Numbered from the stretch's first letter, positions 23,520 through 33,147 are shown. The stretch: DNA of 64,000 bases from 3107 sp965216225 (GCA_965216225.1 CBDCFF010000031.1:62001-126000); one strand, 5' to 3'. Numbers and translations are program-made. Notes: a model not told the origin generated them from the letters alone.

Positions 23520-25226
23520 TCAGCCCCTGATCCCGGGGTTTCCAAGGTTTCCAAGGTTTCCCAACACTTTCGGCAGTTCATCGGGCAAGTCCCCGGCAAT
23601 CAGGCCAGGGCCGAAGGACAGCGCACATTCCACATGCAGCCAGGCGGCGGTTTCGGCTGCCCGCATCGGGCCGAAGCCCCTTGCCAGAAGCCCGGTGACG
23701 AACCCCGCCAGCACATCCCCCGACCCCGCAGTCGCCAGCCATGGCGCAGCCCGATCATGGTGCGCCGAGTTGATCGAACAGCGCCCGTCGGGGGCCGCGA
23801 TCACCGTATCCGGCCCCTTGAACAGCACCACGCACCCCGCCCGCGCCGCCGCCGCCCGCGTGGCATCGACCCTGGAATAGGCCGGACCTTTGGTGGCCGG
23901 GGCGTTCAGCAGCCCGGCAATATCGGGAAACAGCCGCGCGAATTCGCCCGCGTGGGGGGTCAGCACGCAGTTTCCATGCAGCCCGGCAAAAAGCTCCGGC
24001 GACCGCGACAGGATTGTCAGAGCGTCCGCATCGAACACAAGCCCGCGTTTCATGCCCGGCGCGGCGGCGTCGGGCGCGGTCCTGTCCGACCGAAGCCCCA
24101 GCGCCGCCGCCATCAGGCTTGCCTCATGCGCCCCGCTCCCCATCCCCGGCCCCAGACAAAGCGCATTGATCCGGGCATCCTCCAGCAGTTCGGCCAAAGC
24201 CTTCGCCTCCCCCACCCGCCGCAACATGATTGCGGTAAGATGCGCGGCGTTTTCCATCAGCGCCGAAGGCGGACTGCCAAGCGTCACCAGCCCCGCCCCG
24301 ATCCGGAGCGCCCCCAGCGCGGCAAGGCGGGCGGCGCCGGTTCTGCCGGATGGGCCCGAGAGGATCAGGGCGTGGCCATGAGAGTATTTGTGAACCGCGC
24401 CGCCGCCTTTGCATATTTCGGGGCCAGGGCTGTCAACCATGAACACCGAAAGCCTGTCGGATTCAGAAAGCCGGTTTCGCACGGCCGCCTTTGCATGGGC
24501 CGTCAACCCGACAGCCTTCGTGACAGCCTTCGCCGGTGGCAATCCGATGTCCGCTACACATATTCGCCCGCAACAGTTGGCAGCGCCCGATGCGGTTGCG
24601 GGATGCTGAAGGAAATGCCCCCGTTTCGGAGCATGGAATGTTACCGTAAGCGCCGCGACCATCGCTTTTCCAAGCACCGCGCCACTGTCGGCGCAAAGGC
24701 CGGACGGCAGGTCTATCGACACGGTCGGCGGACCCTGCTCCGACAGCCACCTGTCCGAATACTCGAAGAAAAATCCCAAAGCCGCGGATGACCGGTCGAT
24801 CAGCCGCGTCAGCCCCGTCCCGAACAGGGCGTCGATAAAAAGTGTTGCACCCAGGTCAGGCAACTGCCCGAATGCGGTGATGTCGGCGCTGTCGCGCACT
24901 TCTTCGCCCATCTCGCGCCAGCGCCCATGATTCACCCCTGCATCCGGCGGCAGCCTTTCGGGATCGCCGTAAAGGAACACCTCCACCTTCCAGCCCCATT
25001 CCCTCAACAGCCGCGCGACAACGAACCCGTCGCCGCCGTTGTTCCCCGGCCCGCACAGAACCACCGCCCGATACGATGTCTGCGCAAGCTCCGGCCATTC
25101 CTCGAAAATCGCCTCGACCACGCCGCGCCCGGCGCGTTCCATCAGTTCCAGCCCGGTGATCGCGCCGCCCTTGATCGCGGCCTGTTCGATGGCCCGCATC
25201 CGGGCAGCAGTCAGAAGTTCTGTCAT
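23520..25226 (-). CDS. nnr: Bifunctional NAD(P)H-hydrate epimerase / ADP-dependent NAD(P)H-hydrate dehydratase
   Basis: Repairs NADHX/NADPHX formed by hydration of NAD(P)H. The start MTELLTAARMRAIEQAAI at 25226 is preferred to the Met eight codons upstream. The YjeF-N epimerase domain (residues ~1-225) has ELMERAGRGV, VLCGPGNNGGDGFV and DALFGTGLTR. The YjeF-C dehydratase domain has HALILSGPSGRTGAARLAAL, ALCLGPGMGSG, TPHAGEF and the nucleotide-binding LATAGSGDVLAGFVTG. The length (568 aa) is normal. The last codons hold a 9-bp tandem repeat (23537-23562) giving NLGNLGNPG, a slippage-prone tail that should not affect activity. Confidence 0.94.
   Translation of the reverse strand: MTELLTAARMRAIEQAAIKGGAITGLELMERAGRGVVEAIFEEWPELAQTSYRAVVLCGPGNNGGDGFVVARLLREWGWKVEVFLYGDPERLPPDAGVNHGRWREMGEEVRDSADITAFGQLPDLGATLFIDALFGTGLTRLIDRSSAALGFFFEYSDRWLSEQGPPTVSIDLPSGLCADSGAVLGKAMVAALTVTFHAPKRGHFLQHPATASGAANCCGRICVADIGLPPAKAVTKAVGLTAHAKAAVRNRLSESDRLSVFMVDSPGPEICKGGGAVHKYSHGHALILSGPSGRTGAARLAALGALRIGAGLVTLGSPPSALMENAAHLTAIMLRRVGEAKALAELLEDARINALCLGPGMGSGAHEASLMAAALGLRSDRTAPDAAAPGMKRGLVFDADALTILSRSPELFAGLHGNCVLTPHAGEFARLFPDIAGLLNAPATKGPAYSRVDATRAAAARAGCVVLFKGPDTVIAAPDGRCSINSAHHDRAAPWLATAGSGDVLAGFVTGLLARGFGPMRAAETAAWLHVECALSFGPGLIAGDLPDELPKVLGNLGNLGNPGIRG
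23537..23562. repeat. 9-bp tandem repeat in the 3' end of nnr
   Basis: About three copies of AGGTTTCCA lie head to tail within the last codons of nnr, encoding repeated Asn-Leu-Gly. The copy number is a plausible site of strain variation. Confidence 0.7.
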
Positions 25227-25402
25227 CGCTCTCAAATCCCTGAAATTCACAAACTGCGTGTCATTTAAGCGTTATGCACAAAAAACAGGCAGGCGCTTTG
25301 ATTTCAATCATCGGCATCCGCCGATTCAACCCTAGCCCATGGACGCGCGCGCGGCAAAGTGGTTCAGACGCCGGGAGTGATTGAAAAAGGGAGTCGCGAC
25401 CC

Positions 25403-25741
25403 ATGAAAAAAATCGAAGCCATTATCAAACCCTTCAAGCTCGACGAAGTCAAAGAGGCGTTGCAGGACATCGGCGTGCAGGGTTTGAGCGTGATCGAGGT
25501 CAAGGGCTTTGGCCGCCAGAAAGGCCATACGGAACTCTATCGTGGTGCGGAATATGTTGTGGACTTCCTGCCCAAGGTGAAAATCGAGGTCGTCCTGCCC
25601 GACGATCTGATCGACAATGCGATCGAGGCGATCACCTCTGCCGCCAAGACCGACAAGATCGGCGACGGCAAGATTTTTGTCAGTCCCGTCGAACAGGCAA
25701 TCCGCATCCGCACCGGCGAAACCGGCGACGACGCGCTCTGA
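25403..25741 (+). CDS. glnB: Nitrogen regulatory protein P-II
   Basis: The protein is 112 aa. P-II senses 2-oxoglutarate and ATP/ADP and relays nitrogen status to GlnE, NtrB and others. The T-loop holds Tyr51 (TELYRGAEYVVDFLPKVK), the uridylylation site, and the B-loop is KTDKIGDGKIFV. Both PROSITE signatures of the family are visible. It is 54 bp upstream of glnA on the same strand, the standard alphaproteobacterial pair. An AAGGGAG ribosome-binding site precedes the start. I looked for a -24/-12 sigma-54 promoter upstream and did not find a convincing one. Confidence 0.97.
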   Translation: MKKIEAIIKPFKLDEVKEALQDIGVQGLSVIEVKGFGRQKGHTELYRGAEYVVDFLPKVKIEVVLPDDLIDNAIEAITSAAKTDKIGDGKIFVSPVEQAIRIRTGETGDDAL

Positions 25742-25795
25742 CAGAATGACGGGTCATGCGCCCACCCCGAACATCCCCAGACAAGGACGGAACTT

Positions 25796-27202
25796 ATGGA
25801 CAACGCAGACGTTCTCAAGCTGATCGAAGATGAAGACATCCAGTATGTCGATGTCCGCTTTACCGATCCGCGCGGCAAGCTGCAACATGTGACCGTGATG
25901 GCCGATCAGGTGGACGAAGACTTTCTGGAAGAAGGCTTCATGTTCGACGGCTCTTCCATCGCGGGCTGGAAATCCATCGAAGCCTCCGACATGAAACTGA
26001 TGCTGGACCCGGCCTCGGCCTATATCGACCCGTTTTATGCCGAGAAAACGCTCGCCGTACACTGTTCCGTCGTCGAGCCCGACACCGGCGAAGCCTATGG
26101 CCGCGACCCGCGCGGCACCGCGCAGAAGGCCGAAGCCTATCTGAAAGCCTCCGGCATCGGCGATGTGGCCTATTTCGGGCCAGAGGCCGAATTCTTCCTG
26201 TTCGACGATGTGCGCTTCTCGGTCGAGATGAACAAGGTGTCCTATCAGGTCGATGCGCAGGATGCCTCGTGGAACACGGACACCGAATACGAAATGGGCA
26301 ATATGGGCCACCGTCCGGGCATCAAGGGCGGCTATTTCCCGGTGAACCCGATCGACGATGCGCAGGATCTGCGTTCCGAAATGCTCTCGACCATGAAGCG
26401 TCTGGGCATGAAGGTTGACAAGCATCACCACGAGGTTGCGTCGTGCCAGCACGAGCTTGGCCTGATCTTCGGCTCTCTGACCACGCAGGGCGACGAGTTG
26501 CAGAAGTACAAATACGTGATCCACAACGTGGCCCACGCCTATGGCAAGTCGGCAACCTTCATGCCAAAGCCGATCGCCGGCGACAACGGCACCGGGATGC
26601 ACGTCAACATGTCGATCTGGAAAGACGGCAGGCCGCTTTTTGCCGGCGACAAATACGCCGACCTCAGCCAGGAGGCGCTGTGGTTCATCGGTGGAATCCT
26701 GAAACACGCAAAGACGCTCAACGCCTTCACCAACCCCTCGACCAATTCCTACAAGCGCCTGATTCCGGGCTTCGAGGCCCCGGTTCTGCGCGCCTACTCG
26801 GCCCGCAACCGTTCCGGCTGTGTCCGTATTCCGTGGACTGAAAGCCCAAAGGCGAAACGTGTCGAAGCCCGCTTTCCGGACCCGTCGGCCAACCCCTATC
26901 TTGCGTTCTCGGCGCTTCTGATGGCCGGGCTTGACGGGATCAGGAACAAGATCGACCCCGGCCCCGCTTCGGACAAGGATCTCTACGATCTGCCGCCGGA
27001 AGAACTGGCCGGTATCCCGACGGTCTGCGCCTCTCTGCGCGAAGCCATGGAAAGCCTGAAGGCCGACAACGACTTCCTGCTTGCAGGCGATGTCTTCACC
27101 AGAGACCAGATCGACGGCTATCTCGCGCTCAAGTGGGAAGAGGTCCATGCTTATGAGCACACGCCCCACCCGATCGAATACAAGATGTATTACAGTTGCT
27201 GA
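25796..27202 (+). CDS. glnA: Glutamine synthetase type I
   Basis: Catalyses ATP-dependent amidation of glutamate. The protein is 468 aa, standard for GSI-beta. Visible motifs are MFDGSSIAGWKSIEASDM near residue 50, FGPEAEFFLFDDV, the ATP-binding GDNGTGMHVNMS, NRSGCVRIP, and the adenylylation site Tyr397 in KDLYDLPPEEL. Adenylylation control by GlnE with P-II input is therefore expected. It follows glnB and is followed by a hairpin terminator at 27225-27257, so glnBA is probably a complete operon. Confidence 0.98.
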   Translation: MDNADVLKLIEDEDIQYVDVRFTDPRGKLQHVTVMADQVDEDFLEEGFMFDGSSIAGWKSIEASDMKLMLDPASAYIDPFYAEKTLAVHCSVVEPDTGEAYGRDPRGTAQKAEAYLKASGIGDVAYFGPEAEFFLFDDVRFSVEMNKVSYQVDAQDASWNTDTEYEMGNMGHRPGIKGGYFPVNPIDDAQDLRSEMLSTMKRLGMKVDKHHHEVASCQHELGLIFGSLTTQGDELQKYKYVIHNVAHAYGKSATFMPKPIAGDNGTGMHVNMSIWKDGRPLFAGDKYADLSQEALWFIGGILKHAKTLNAFTNPSTNSYKRLIPGFEAPVLRAYSARNRSGCVRIPWTESPKAKRVEARFPDPSANPYLAFSALLMAGLDGIRNKIDPGPASDKDLYDLPPEELAGIPTVCASLREAMESLKADNDFLLAGDVFTRDQIDGYLALKWEEVHAYEHTPHPIEYKMYYSC

Positions 27203-27224
27203 CCGGCTGACCTGAACCGAAAAC

Positions 27225-27257
27225 AAAAGGGCGCCAGCTCATGCGCGGCACCCTTTT
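27225..27257 (+). terminator. Rho-independent terminator of glnBA
   Basis: The stem AAAAGGG-C-GCC pairs with GGC-A-CCCTTTT around an 11-base loop, starting 22 bp after the glnA stop. The A/T arms make it able to work in both directions. Confidence 0.7.
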
Positions 27258-27382
27258 CATGCCCGGTCCGGCCTGCTCCGGCCTTCCCGTCCGGCATCCC
27301 GAAACGACCTGCTCCGTCGCATTCAGGCTGGTTCCCGATCCGGCCCGTGCCGTAGGCTCTCATCAGGCAGGGAGAGCAGGGC

Positions 27383-28726
27383 ATGAACACATATTACCGT
27401 GACAGACGCAAGATTGATCCCACCCGCGGGGCGGCGCTGGGCGACGGCACCCCCAATGACAACGACCGGATAGAGATCGGCCCCACCCAACGCGCCTTTC
27501 GGGAATGGGAGGCGGCGAGCCTGACCCTGCCCAATCTGGAGAAAATGCGCGAATACCGCTGGAAACGCCTTGTCCGGTATATTGTGGATCGCGACTATGG
27601 CGCGCTGCTGGTCTTTGATCCGCTGAATATCCGCTACGCGACAGATTCAACCAACATGCAGTTGTGGAACACCCACAACCCGTTCCGGGCGCTTCTTGTC
27701 TGCGCCGACGGCTACATGGTGATCTGGGATTACAGACAATCCCCGTTCCTGTCGAAGTTCAACCCCCTGGTGCGCGAACAGCGCTCTGGCGCCGACCTGT
27801 TCTATTTCGACAGGGGTGACAGGGTGGACGTTGCGGCGGACAGGCTCTCTCGTGAAATCCGGGAACTGGTCCGTGAACACGGTGACGGCAACATGCGGCT
27901 TGCCGTGGACAAGATCATGCTGCACGGTCTGCGCGCGCTGGAGGCGCAGGGTTTCGAGGTGCTGGAAGGCGAGGAACTGACCGAGAAATGCCGCGCCGTC
28001 AAAGGCCCGGACGAAATCCTCGCCATGCGCTGCGCCAGCCATGCCTGCGAACAGGCGGTGGCGGAGATGGAGCGATTCGCCCGCGAAACCGTGCCCCTTG
28101 GCCAGACCTCCGAAGACGACATCTGGGCGGTGCTTCACGGCGAAAACATCAGGCGCGGCGGCGAATGGATCGAAACCCGCCTGCTTGCCTCCGGCCCGCG
28201 CACCAACCCTTGGTTTCAGGAATGCGGCCCCCGGATTGCCCAACCGAACGAGATCATCGGCTTCGACACCGATCTGATCGGCTGCTATGGCATGTGCGTG
28301 GACATCAGCCGAAGCTGGTGGATCGGCGATCAGGCCCCGCGCGCGGACATGATACATGCCATGCAACATGCCCACGAACACATCATGACGAACATGGAAA
28401 TGCTGAAACCGGGCGTGATGATCCCGGAACTCAGCGCCAACACCCATGTGCTGGACGACATCTATCAGAAACAGAAATACGGCTCATTGATGCACGGGGT
28501 CGGGCTGTGCGATGAATGGCCGCTGGTCGCTTATCCGGAGCGGGCGGTAGAGGGCGCCTATGACTACCCGCTGGAATCCGGGATGGTCCTGTGTATCGAG
28601 GCGCTGGTCAGCCCCGAAGGCGGCGATTTCTCCATCAAGCTGGAAGATCAGGTGCTGATCACCGGGGACGGTCATGAAAACCTGACAAAATATCCGTTTG
28701 ATGAAAGGCTTGTGGGAAAAACCTGA
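27383..28726 (+). CDS. dddP: Dimethylsulfoniopropionate lyase DddP (M24 metallopeptidase fold)
   Basis: DddP cleaves DMSP to dimethyl sulfide and acrylate. The protein is 447 aa in the pita-bread (M24) fold. The known iron ligands fall at exactly the characterised positions: Asp295 and Asp297 (GFDTDLIG), Asp307 (CVDISR), His371 (LMHGVGL), Glu406 (CIEALV) and Glu421 (SIKLEDQ). The proposed catalytic Asp377 (GLCDEWP) is present. Conserved signatures RKIDPTRGAALGDGTPNDND and NIRYATDSTNMQLWNTHNPF support DddP over ordinary Xaa-Pro aminopeptidases. It is preceded by GGGAGAG. No acrylate-degradation genes are adjacent. Confidence 0.95.
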   Translation: MNTYYRDRRKIDPTRGAALGDGTPNDNDRIEIGPTQRAFREWEAASLTLPNLEKMREYRWKRLVRYIVDRDYGALLVFDPLNIRYATDSTNMQLWNTHNPFRALLVCADGYMVIWDYRQSPFLSKFNPLVREQRSGADLFYFDRGDRVDVAADRLSREIRELVREHGDGNMRLAVDKIMLHGLRALEAQGFEVLEGEELTEKCRAVKGPDEILAMRCASHACEQAVAEMERFARETVPLGQTSEDDIWAVLHGENIRRGGEWIETRLLASGPRTNPWFQECGPRIAQPNEIIGFDTDLIGCYGMCVDISRSWWIGDQAPRADMIHAMQHAHEHIMTNMEMLKPGVMIPELSANTHVLDDIYQKQKYGSLMHGVGLCDEWPLVAYPERAVEGAYDYPLESGMVLCIEALVSPEGGDFSIKLEDQVLITGDGHENLTKYPFDERLVGKT

Positions 28727-28920
28727 TGTCGGGAATCGGCGCGGTTCCGCCGCATGGCTGATTCGTGAAGGGATGTTCAACCTTGCCGGGCGCCGTGTCA
28801 CGCCCGCGCCGGGGGGCCTTCCACACGGATACTCACCTTCGCGTGACCCGGCGCCTGCGGCGCTTGTATCGCAGCGTCTTTCCGGCCAGTTTGTCCAGAG
28901 ATGATCAAGGGACACCGATA

Positions 28921-30135
28921 GTGCCGACCGAGCGCATTTCTTTCGGAGGACATGCTGGCGACAGCCTCGCGGCCCGTCTCGACCTGCCGGAAGGCCCGCA
29001 TCTGGGCACTGCCCTGTTCGCCCATTGCTTCACCTGCTCCAAGGATATTCCCGCCGCGCGCAGGATCGCCGGGCGTCTGGCCGGCATGGGCATCGCCGTG
29101 CTGCGGTTCGACTTCACCGGCCTCGGACATTCCGGCGGCGAGTTTGAAAACACCTCGTTCTCCTCCAACGTCTCCGATCTGGTTGCGGCGGCGCGCTATC
29201 TGGAAAGCCGCAACATGGCGCCGGGGCTGTTGATCGGTCATTCGCTGGGCGGCGCGGCGGTACTGCGTTCAGCCGCACGGATCGACTCGGTCAAGGCGGT
29301 CACGACCATCGGCGCGCCCGCCGACCCCGGACATGTGACCCACAATTTTGCCCCCGCGCTCGGGGAAATCGAAGCCTCCGGCGTGGCGGAGGTGCGGCTT
29401 GGCGGCCGCCCCTTCCGCATCCGCCGCGAGTTTGTCGAGGATGTGAAACGCGAAAACCTTTCCGACGCCGTTGCAAATCTGAATCGTGCGCTGCTTATCC
29501 TGCACGCTCCGCAGGATACGACCGTGGGCATAGAAAACGCCGCGCAAATCTTCCGGCTGGCGAAACACCCGAAGAGCTTCGTGACCCTCGACACCGCCGA
29601 CCACCTGATCAGCAATCCCGAAGACGCCGAATATGCGGCAGAGGTCATCGCCTCCTGGGTGGGGCGCTATCTGGATCTGCGCCAACCCGCCCCCCCTGTC
29701 GGAGCGCCCGAAGGTGTGGTGCGCGTTTCCGAAGCCGATCCCGGCGGATTTCTGCAAGACGTGACAAACGGCCCCGCTCATCACGCCCTTGCGGATGAGC
29801 CCATGGCCTATGGCGGCACCAATCGGGGAATGTCCCCCTATGGCTTTCTCAGCGCGGGTCTGGGCACCTGCACGTCCATGACCATCCGCATGTATGCGCG
29901 GCGCAAGAGGATGGACCTGAAACATGTCTGGGTCGATGTGACCCATGACAAGGTTCATGCCCAGGACGCCTGCGACAACTGCGGCACCAAGGTTGACACT
30001 TTCCGGCGGGAAATCCACCTTGAAGGCAACCTGTCCGAGGCCGAGCGTCAGCGCCTGCTGGAAATTGCCGACCGCTGCCCGGTGCATCGCACGCTGGAAA
30101 GCAGTTCGCACATCGAAACCACGCTTGCCCCATAA
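28921..30135 (+). CDS. Bifunctional alpha/beta hydrolase-OsmC fusion protein
   Basis: The start is a GTG at 28921 (VPTERISFGGHAGDSL). An in-frame ATG at 28765 exists, but its 52-residue leader is arginine-rich and lacks homology. Residues ~1-250 are an alpha/beta hydrolase: FAHCFTCSKD oxyanion region, nucleophile elbow LIGHSLGGAAVLR, acid-loop HAPQDTTVG and DTADHLISN with the catalytic His. Residues ~265-404 are an OsmC domain (MSPYGFLSAGLGTCTSMTIR; ADRCPVHRTLESSSHI) with both redox cysteines. The fusion is known in proteobacteria, but its substrate is not established. It follows dddP with a 194-bp gap that holds no gene. Confidence 0.88.
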   Translation: MPTERISFGGHAGDSLAARLDLPEGPHLGTALFAHCFTCSKDIPAARRIAGRLAGMGIAVLRFDFTGLGHSGGEFENTSFSSNVSDLVAAARYLESRNMAPGLLIGHSLGGAAVLRSAARIDSVKAVTTIGAPADPGHVTHNFAPALGEIEASGVAEVRLGGRPFRIRREFVEDVKRENLSDAVANLNRALLILHAPQDTTVGIENAAQIFRLAKHPKSFVTLDTADHLISNPEDAEYAAEVIASWVGRYLDLRQPAPPVGAPEGVVRVSEADPGGFLQDVTNGPAHHALADEPMAYGGTNRGMSPYGFLSAGLGTCTSMTIRMYARRKRMDLKHVWVDVTHDKVHAQDACDNCGTKVDTFRREIHLEGNLSEAERQRLLEIADRCPVHRTLESSSHIETTLAP

Positions 30136-30212
30136 GGGCAAGGCCCCCTTTACACCCCCTGAAAATATCCGCCATAAGGCGGGCGACAGTGATTCAATCA
30201 GGACCACCTGCC

Positions 30213-31505
30213 ATGCACGACATTCGCGCGATCCGTGAAAATCCCGGAGCTTTTGACAGGGCGATGGCCCGGCGCGGGTTGTCCGGCATCTCGGCGGAGG
30301 TTCTGGCGATCGACCGCGAAAGACGATCCCTGATTGCTGCTGTCGAGGCCGGGCAGGCCGAAAGAAATGCCGCCGCGAAGGCGATCGGAGAGGCTGTTGC
30401 CAATGGCGACACGGAAAGAGCGGAAACGCTCAGGCAGGTCGCGCAGGGGAAGAGAGATCAAATCAATGATCTGGAAAGCAGGGCCAGGGCGCAGGACGCC
30501 CGCCTGCGCGATCTTCTGATGACCCTGCCCAATGCGCCCCATGACGACGTGCCCGATGGCGCGGACGAGAACGACAATGTCGATATCCGCCGCCGGGGCA
30601 GCCCGCGCAAATTCTCCTTTCGGCCCTGGGAACATCACGAGTTGCCCGCCGTTCGGGATGGGCTCGATTTTGAAACCGCCGCAAAGCTCTCCGGCTCCCG
30701 CTTTGCGGTGATGTCGGGCGCGGTGGCACGACTTCACCGCGCGCTTGCCCAGTTCATGATTGATGTTCATGTCAATGAAAACGGCCTGATCGAGACATGG
30801 ACACCGGTGCTGGTGCGCGAGGAAATGATGCTGGGCACCGGGCAGTTGCCGAAATTCGGCGAGGACAGCTATCAGACGCGCGAGGGATGGTGGCTCATCC
30901 CCACAGCCGAGGTGACGCTCACCAACATCGTCAACGGCTGCACGGTCGCCGAAAGCTGCCTTCCCCGCCGCTATGTGGCCCACACCCAGTGTTTCCGGTC
31001 AGAGGCAGGCAGCGCCGGCAAGGACACCGCCGGCATGTTGCGCCAGCACCAGTTCGAGAAGATCGAGATGGTCTCTGTCACTCACCCGGAGAAATCCGGA
31101 GAGGAACACGCCCGCATGACCCGCTGCGCCGAGGATATTCTGGAACGGCTTGGCCTGCCCTACCGCACGGTGGTGCTCTGCACCGGCGATACCGGTTTCG
31201 GCGCCCGCCGCACCCATGACATCGAGGTCTGGCTGCCAGGGCAGAACAGGTATCGCGAGATCAGTTCGGTCTCGACCTGCGGGGATTTCCAGGCGCGCCG
31301 GATGAACGCCCGCTTCAGGCCGGAAGGTGGCGGCAAGCCCGGTTTTCTGCACACGCTCAATGGCTCCGGCCTTGCGGTGGGCCGGGCGCTGATCGCCGTG
31401 CTGGAAAACGGGCAGGAGGAAGACGGCTCCGTCACTCTGCCAGAGGCGTTGCATCCCTGTCTGGGCGGCAAGACCCGGATCACCGCAGACGGACGGCTGG
31501 CCTGA
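30213..31505 (+). CDS. serS: Seryl-tRNA synthetase
   Basis: Charges tRNA-Ser. The start at 30213 (MHDIRAIRENPGAFDRAM) matches the family N-terminus. Residues ~25-105 form the tRNA-binding coiled-coil arm (rich in Arg/Glu/Ala). Class II motif 2 includes THCFRSEAG-like HTQCFRSEAGSAGKDTAGML and QFEKIEMVSVTHPE. Motif 3 is at the C-terminus (NGSGLAVGRALIAVLE). The protein is 430 aa, normal. The SSVSTCGDFQARRMNARFR block that holds the serine site is intact. It is convergent with der; the gap 31506-31650 holds an unconvincing GC hairpin only. Confidence 0.97.
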   Translation: MHDIRAIRENPGAFDRAMARRGLSGISAEVLAIDRERRSLIAAVEAGQAERNAAAKAIGEAVANGDTERAETLRQVAQGKRDQINDLESRARAQDARLRDLLMTLPNAPHDDVPDGADENDNVDIRRRGSPRKFSFRPWEHHELPAVRDGLDFETAAKLSGSRFAVMSGAVARLHRALAQFMIDVHVNENGLIETWTPVLVREEMMLGTGQLPKFGEDSYQTREGWWLIPTAEVTLTNIVNGCTVAESCLPRRYVAHTQCFRSEAGSAGKDTAGMLRQHQFEKIEMVSVTHPEKSGEEHARMTRCAEDILERLGLPYRTVVLCTGDTGFGARRTHDIEVWLPGQNRYREISSVSTCGDFQARRMNARFRPEGGGKPGFLHTLNGSGLAVGRALIAVLENGQEEDGSVTLPEALHPCLGGKTRITADGRLA

Positions 31506-31650
31506 AGGCCGCCGCTTCGGGAAAACGATCCGGGCGGCGACCGCGCGCCAGCTTCGGGAGGATCAAATACGGCCCACCGGGCGCCGTCGCGGAAAATCGC
31601 CGCGTCTTCATGGCCCGTTCATGGCCCGCACCGCGATGCCAAAGGCGGTT

Positions 31651-33147
31651 TCAGGCTTTGGGCGAGGGCTTTCCCAAATGCTTGCGCAGGCGCGAGGGCG
31701 TCGATTTCTTCCTGTTCCTGTAGGGGTTCTTGTCCGCCTGACTGCGCACATGCAGGCGGATCGGGGTGCCGGGCATGTCAAAACCGGCCCGCAACCCGTT
31801 GACAAGATAGCGTCTGTAGCTCTCCGGCAGCCTTTCCGGGTCAGAGCACATGACCACAAACCCCGGCGGACGGGTCTTTACCTGTGTCATGTAGCGCAGC
31901 CTGATCCGCCGCCCGCCCGGCGCAGGGGGGGGGTGCGCCTCCAGCATCCCCGCCAGCCAGCGATTGAGCTGCGCCGTGGCGACCCGGCGGTTCCAGATGT
32001 CATGGGCGCGCAGCACCGCCTCGTGCAGCCTGCCCATCCCGCGCCCGGTTTTCGCCGAAACCGTGACCAGCGGAGTGCCCGAAAGCTGTGGCAACAGACG
32101 CCCGAACGCCTCTTTCAGATCGTGCAGCTTGCCCTGCCTGTCCTGTTCGATGTCCCACTTGTTGACGGCCACGACCACCGCCCGCCCCTCTCGTTCCGCC
32201 AGATCGGCGAGGCGCAAATCCTGCTGTTCAAACGGAATCGCCGCATCCAGCAGCACGATCGCCACTTCGGCGAATTTCACCGCACGCAGCCCGTCGGACA
32301 CTGACAGTTTTTCGATCCTGTCCTGAACCCGCGCCTTCTTGCGCATACCCGCCGTATCAAAAAGCCGCGTCGGCGTGCCGTTCCAATCCAGCGTCAGAGA
32401 GATGGCATCGCGCGTGATGCCTGCCTCCGGCCCGGTCAACAGGCGATCTTCGCCCAGCAACTGGTTGATCAACATGGATTTTCCGGCATTTGGCCGTCCG
32501 ATTACCGCCACTTGCAGGGGCCGTTTTCCGGTGGGCGCGTGCGCTGCCTGCCCGGTCCGCGCCGCCGCCTCGGCCTCCGGCTCGTCCAGTTCTTCGTCAT
32601 CGGCAACGGCAACATCGGTCTGCGGTGCGGCCTGAACCGCCGCAACCGCCACTTCGTCAGCCAGGGGCGCAAGCGTCGCATAGAGGTCTTCCAGCCCCTC
32701 GCCATGCTCTGCCGACAGGCGCAGCGGATCGCCCAGCCCCAGCCCGTAGGCTTCCAGAACGCCCTCTTCGCCCGCCTGCCCCTCGGCCTTGTTGGCAACA
32801 ACAATCACATGCCTGGCGCGCTTGCGCAGAATATCCGCGAACATGCGGTCCGCACCTGCCAGCCCGGTGCGCGCATCCACCATGAACAGGCAGATGTCGG
32901 CCATGTCCACGGCGCGCTCGCTCAGTCGCCGCATCCGGCCCTGCAACGAATCGTCGGTGGCGTCTTCCAGCCCCGCCGTATCAATCGCGGTAAAGCGCAG
33001 ATCGCCCAGCGTCGCTTCGCCTTCACGCAGGTCGCGCGTCACCCCCGGCCGGTCATCGACCAGCGCCAGACGCTTGCCCACAAGGCGGTTGAACAGCGTG
33101 GACTTGCCCACATTGGGCCGCCCCACGATGGCGAGGGTGAAAGACAT
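31651..33147 (-). CDS. der: Ribosome-assembly GTPase Der (EngA)
   Basis: Double-domain GTPase for 50S subunit maturation. Domain 1 has G1 GRPNVGKST at residues 8-16, G3 DTAGLED and G4 VANKAEG. Domain 2 begins near residue 215 with GRPNAGKSM, then DTAGMRKKARVQD and VAVNKWDIEQD. The C-terminal KH-like domain ends in a basic tail (NPYRNRKKSTPSRLRKHLGK). It is 498 aa; the ~45-residue acidic, Ala-rich linker between the G domains (DVAVADDEELDEPEAEAAA) is longer than in E. coli. It is last in the yfgM-like/bamB/der block, with a 27-bp gap after bamB. Confidence 0.97.
   Translation of the reverse strand: MSFTLAIVGRPNVGKSTLFNRLVGKRLALVDDRPGVTRDLREGEATLGDLRFTAIDTAGLEDATDDSLQGRMRRLSERAVDMADICLFMVDARTGLAGADRMFADILRKRARHVIVVANKAEGQAGEEGVLEAYGLGLGDPLRLSAEHGEGLEDLYATLAPLADEVAVAAVQAAPQTDVAVADDEELDEPEAEAAARTGQAAHAPTGKRPLQVAVIGRPNAGKSMLINQLLGEDRLLTGPEAGITRDAISLTLDWNGTPTRLFDTAGMRKKARVQDRIEKLSVSDGLRAVKFAEVAIVLLDAAIPFEQQDLRLADLAEREGRAVVVAVNKWDIEQDRQGKLHDLKEAFGRLLPQLSGTPLVTVSAKTGRGMGRLHEAVLRAHDIWNRRVATAQLNRWLAGMLEAHPPPAPGGRRIRLRYMTQVKTRPPGFVVMCSDPERLPESYRRYLVNGLRAGFDMPGTPIRLHVRSQADKNPYRNRKKSTPSRLRKHLGKPSPKA

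Noticed and set aside
25251..25402. Sigma-54 promoter for glnB-glnA
   Set aside because: No TGGC-N8-TTGC type -24/-12 pair was found in the 176-bp gap between nnr and glnB.
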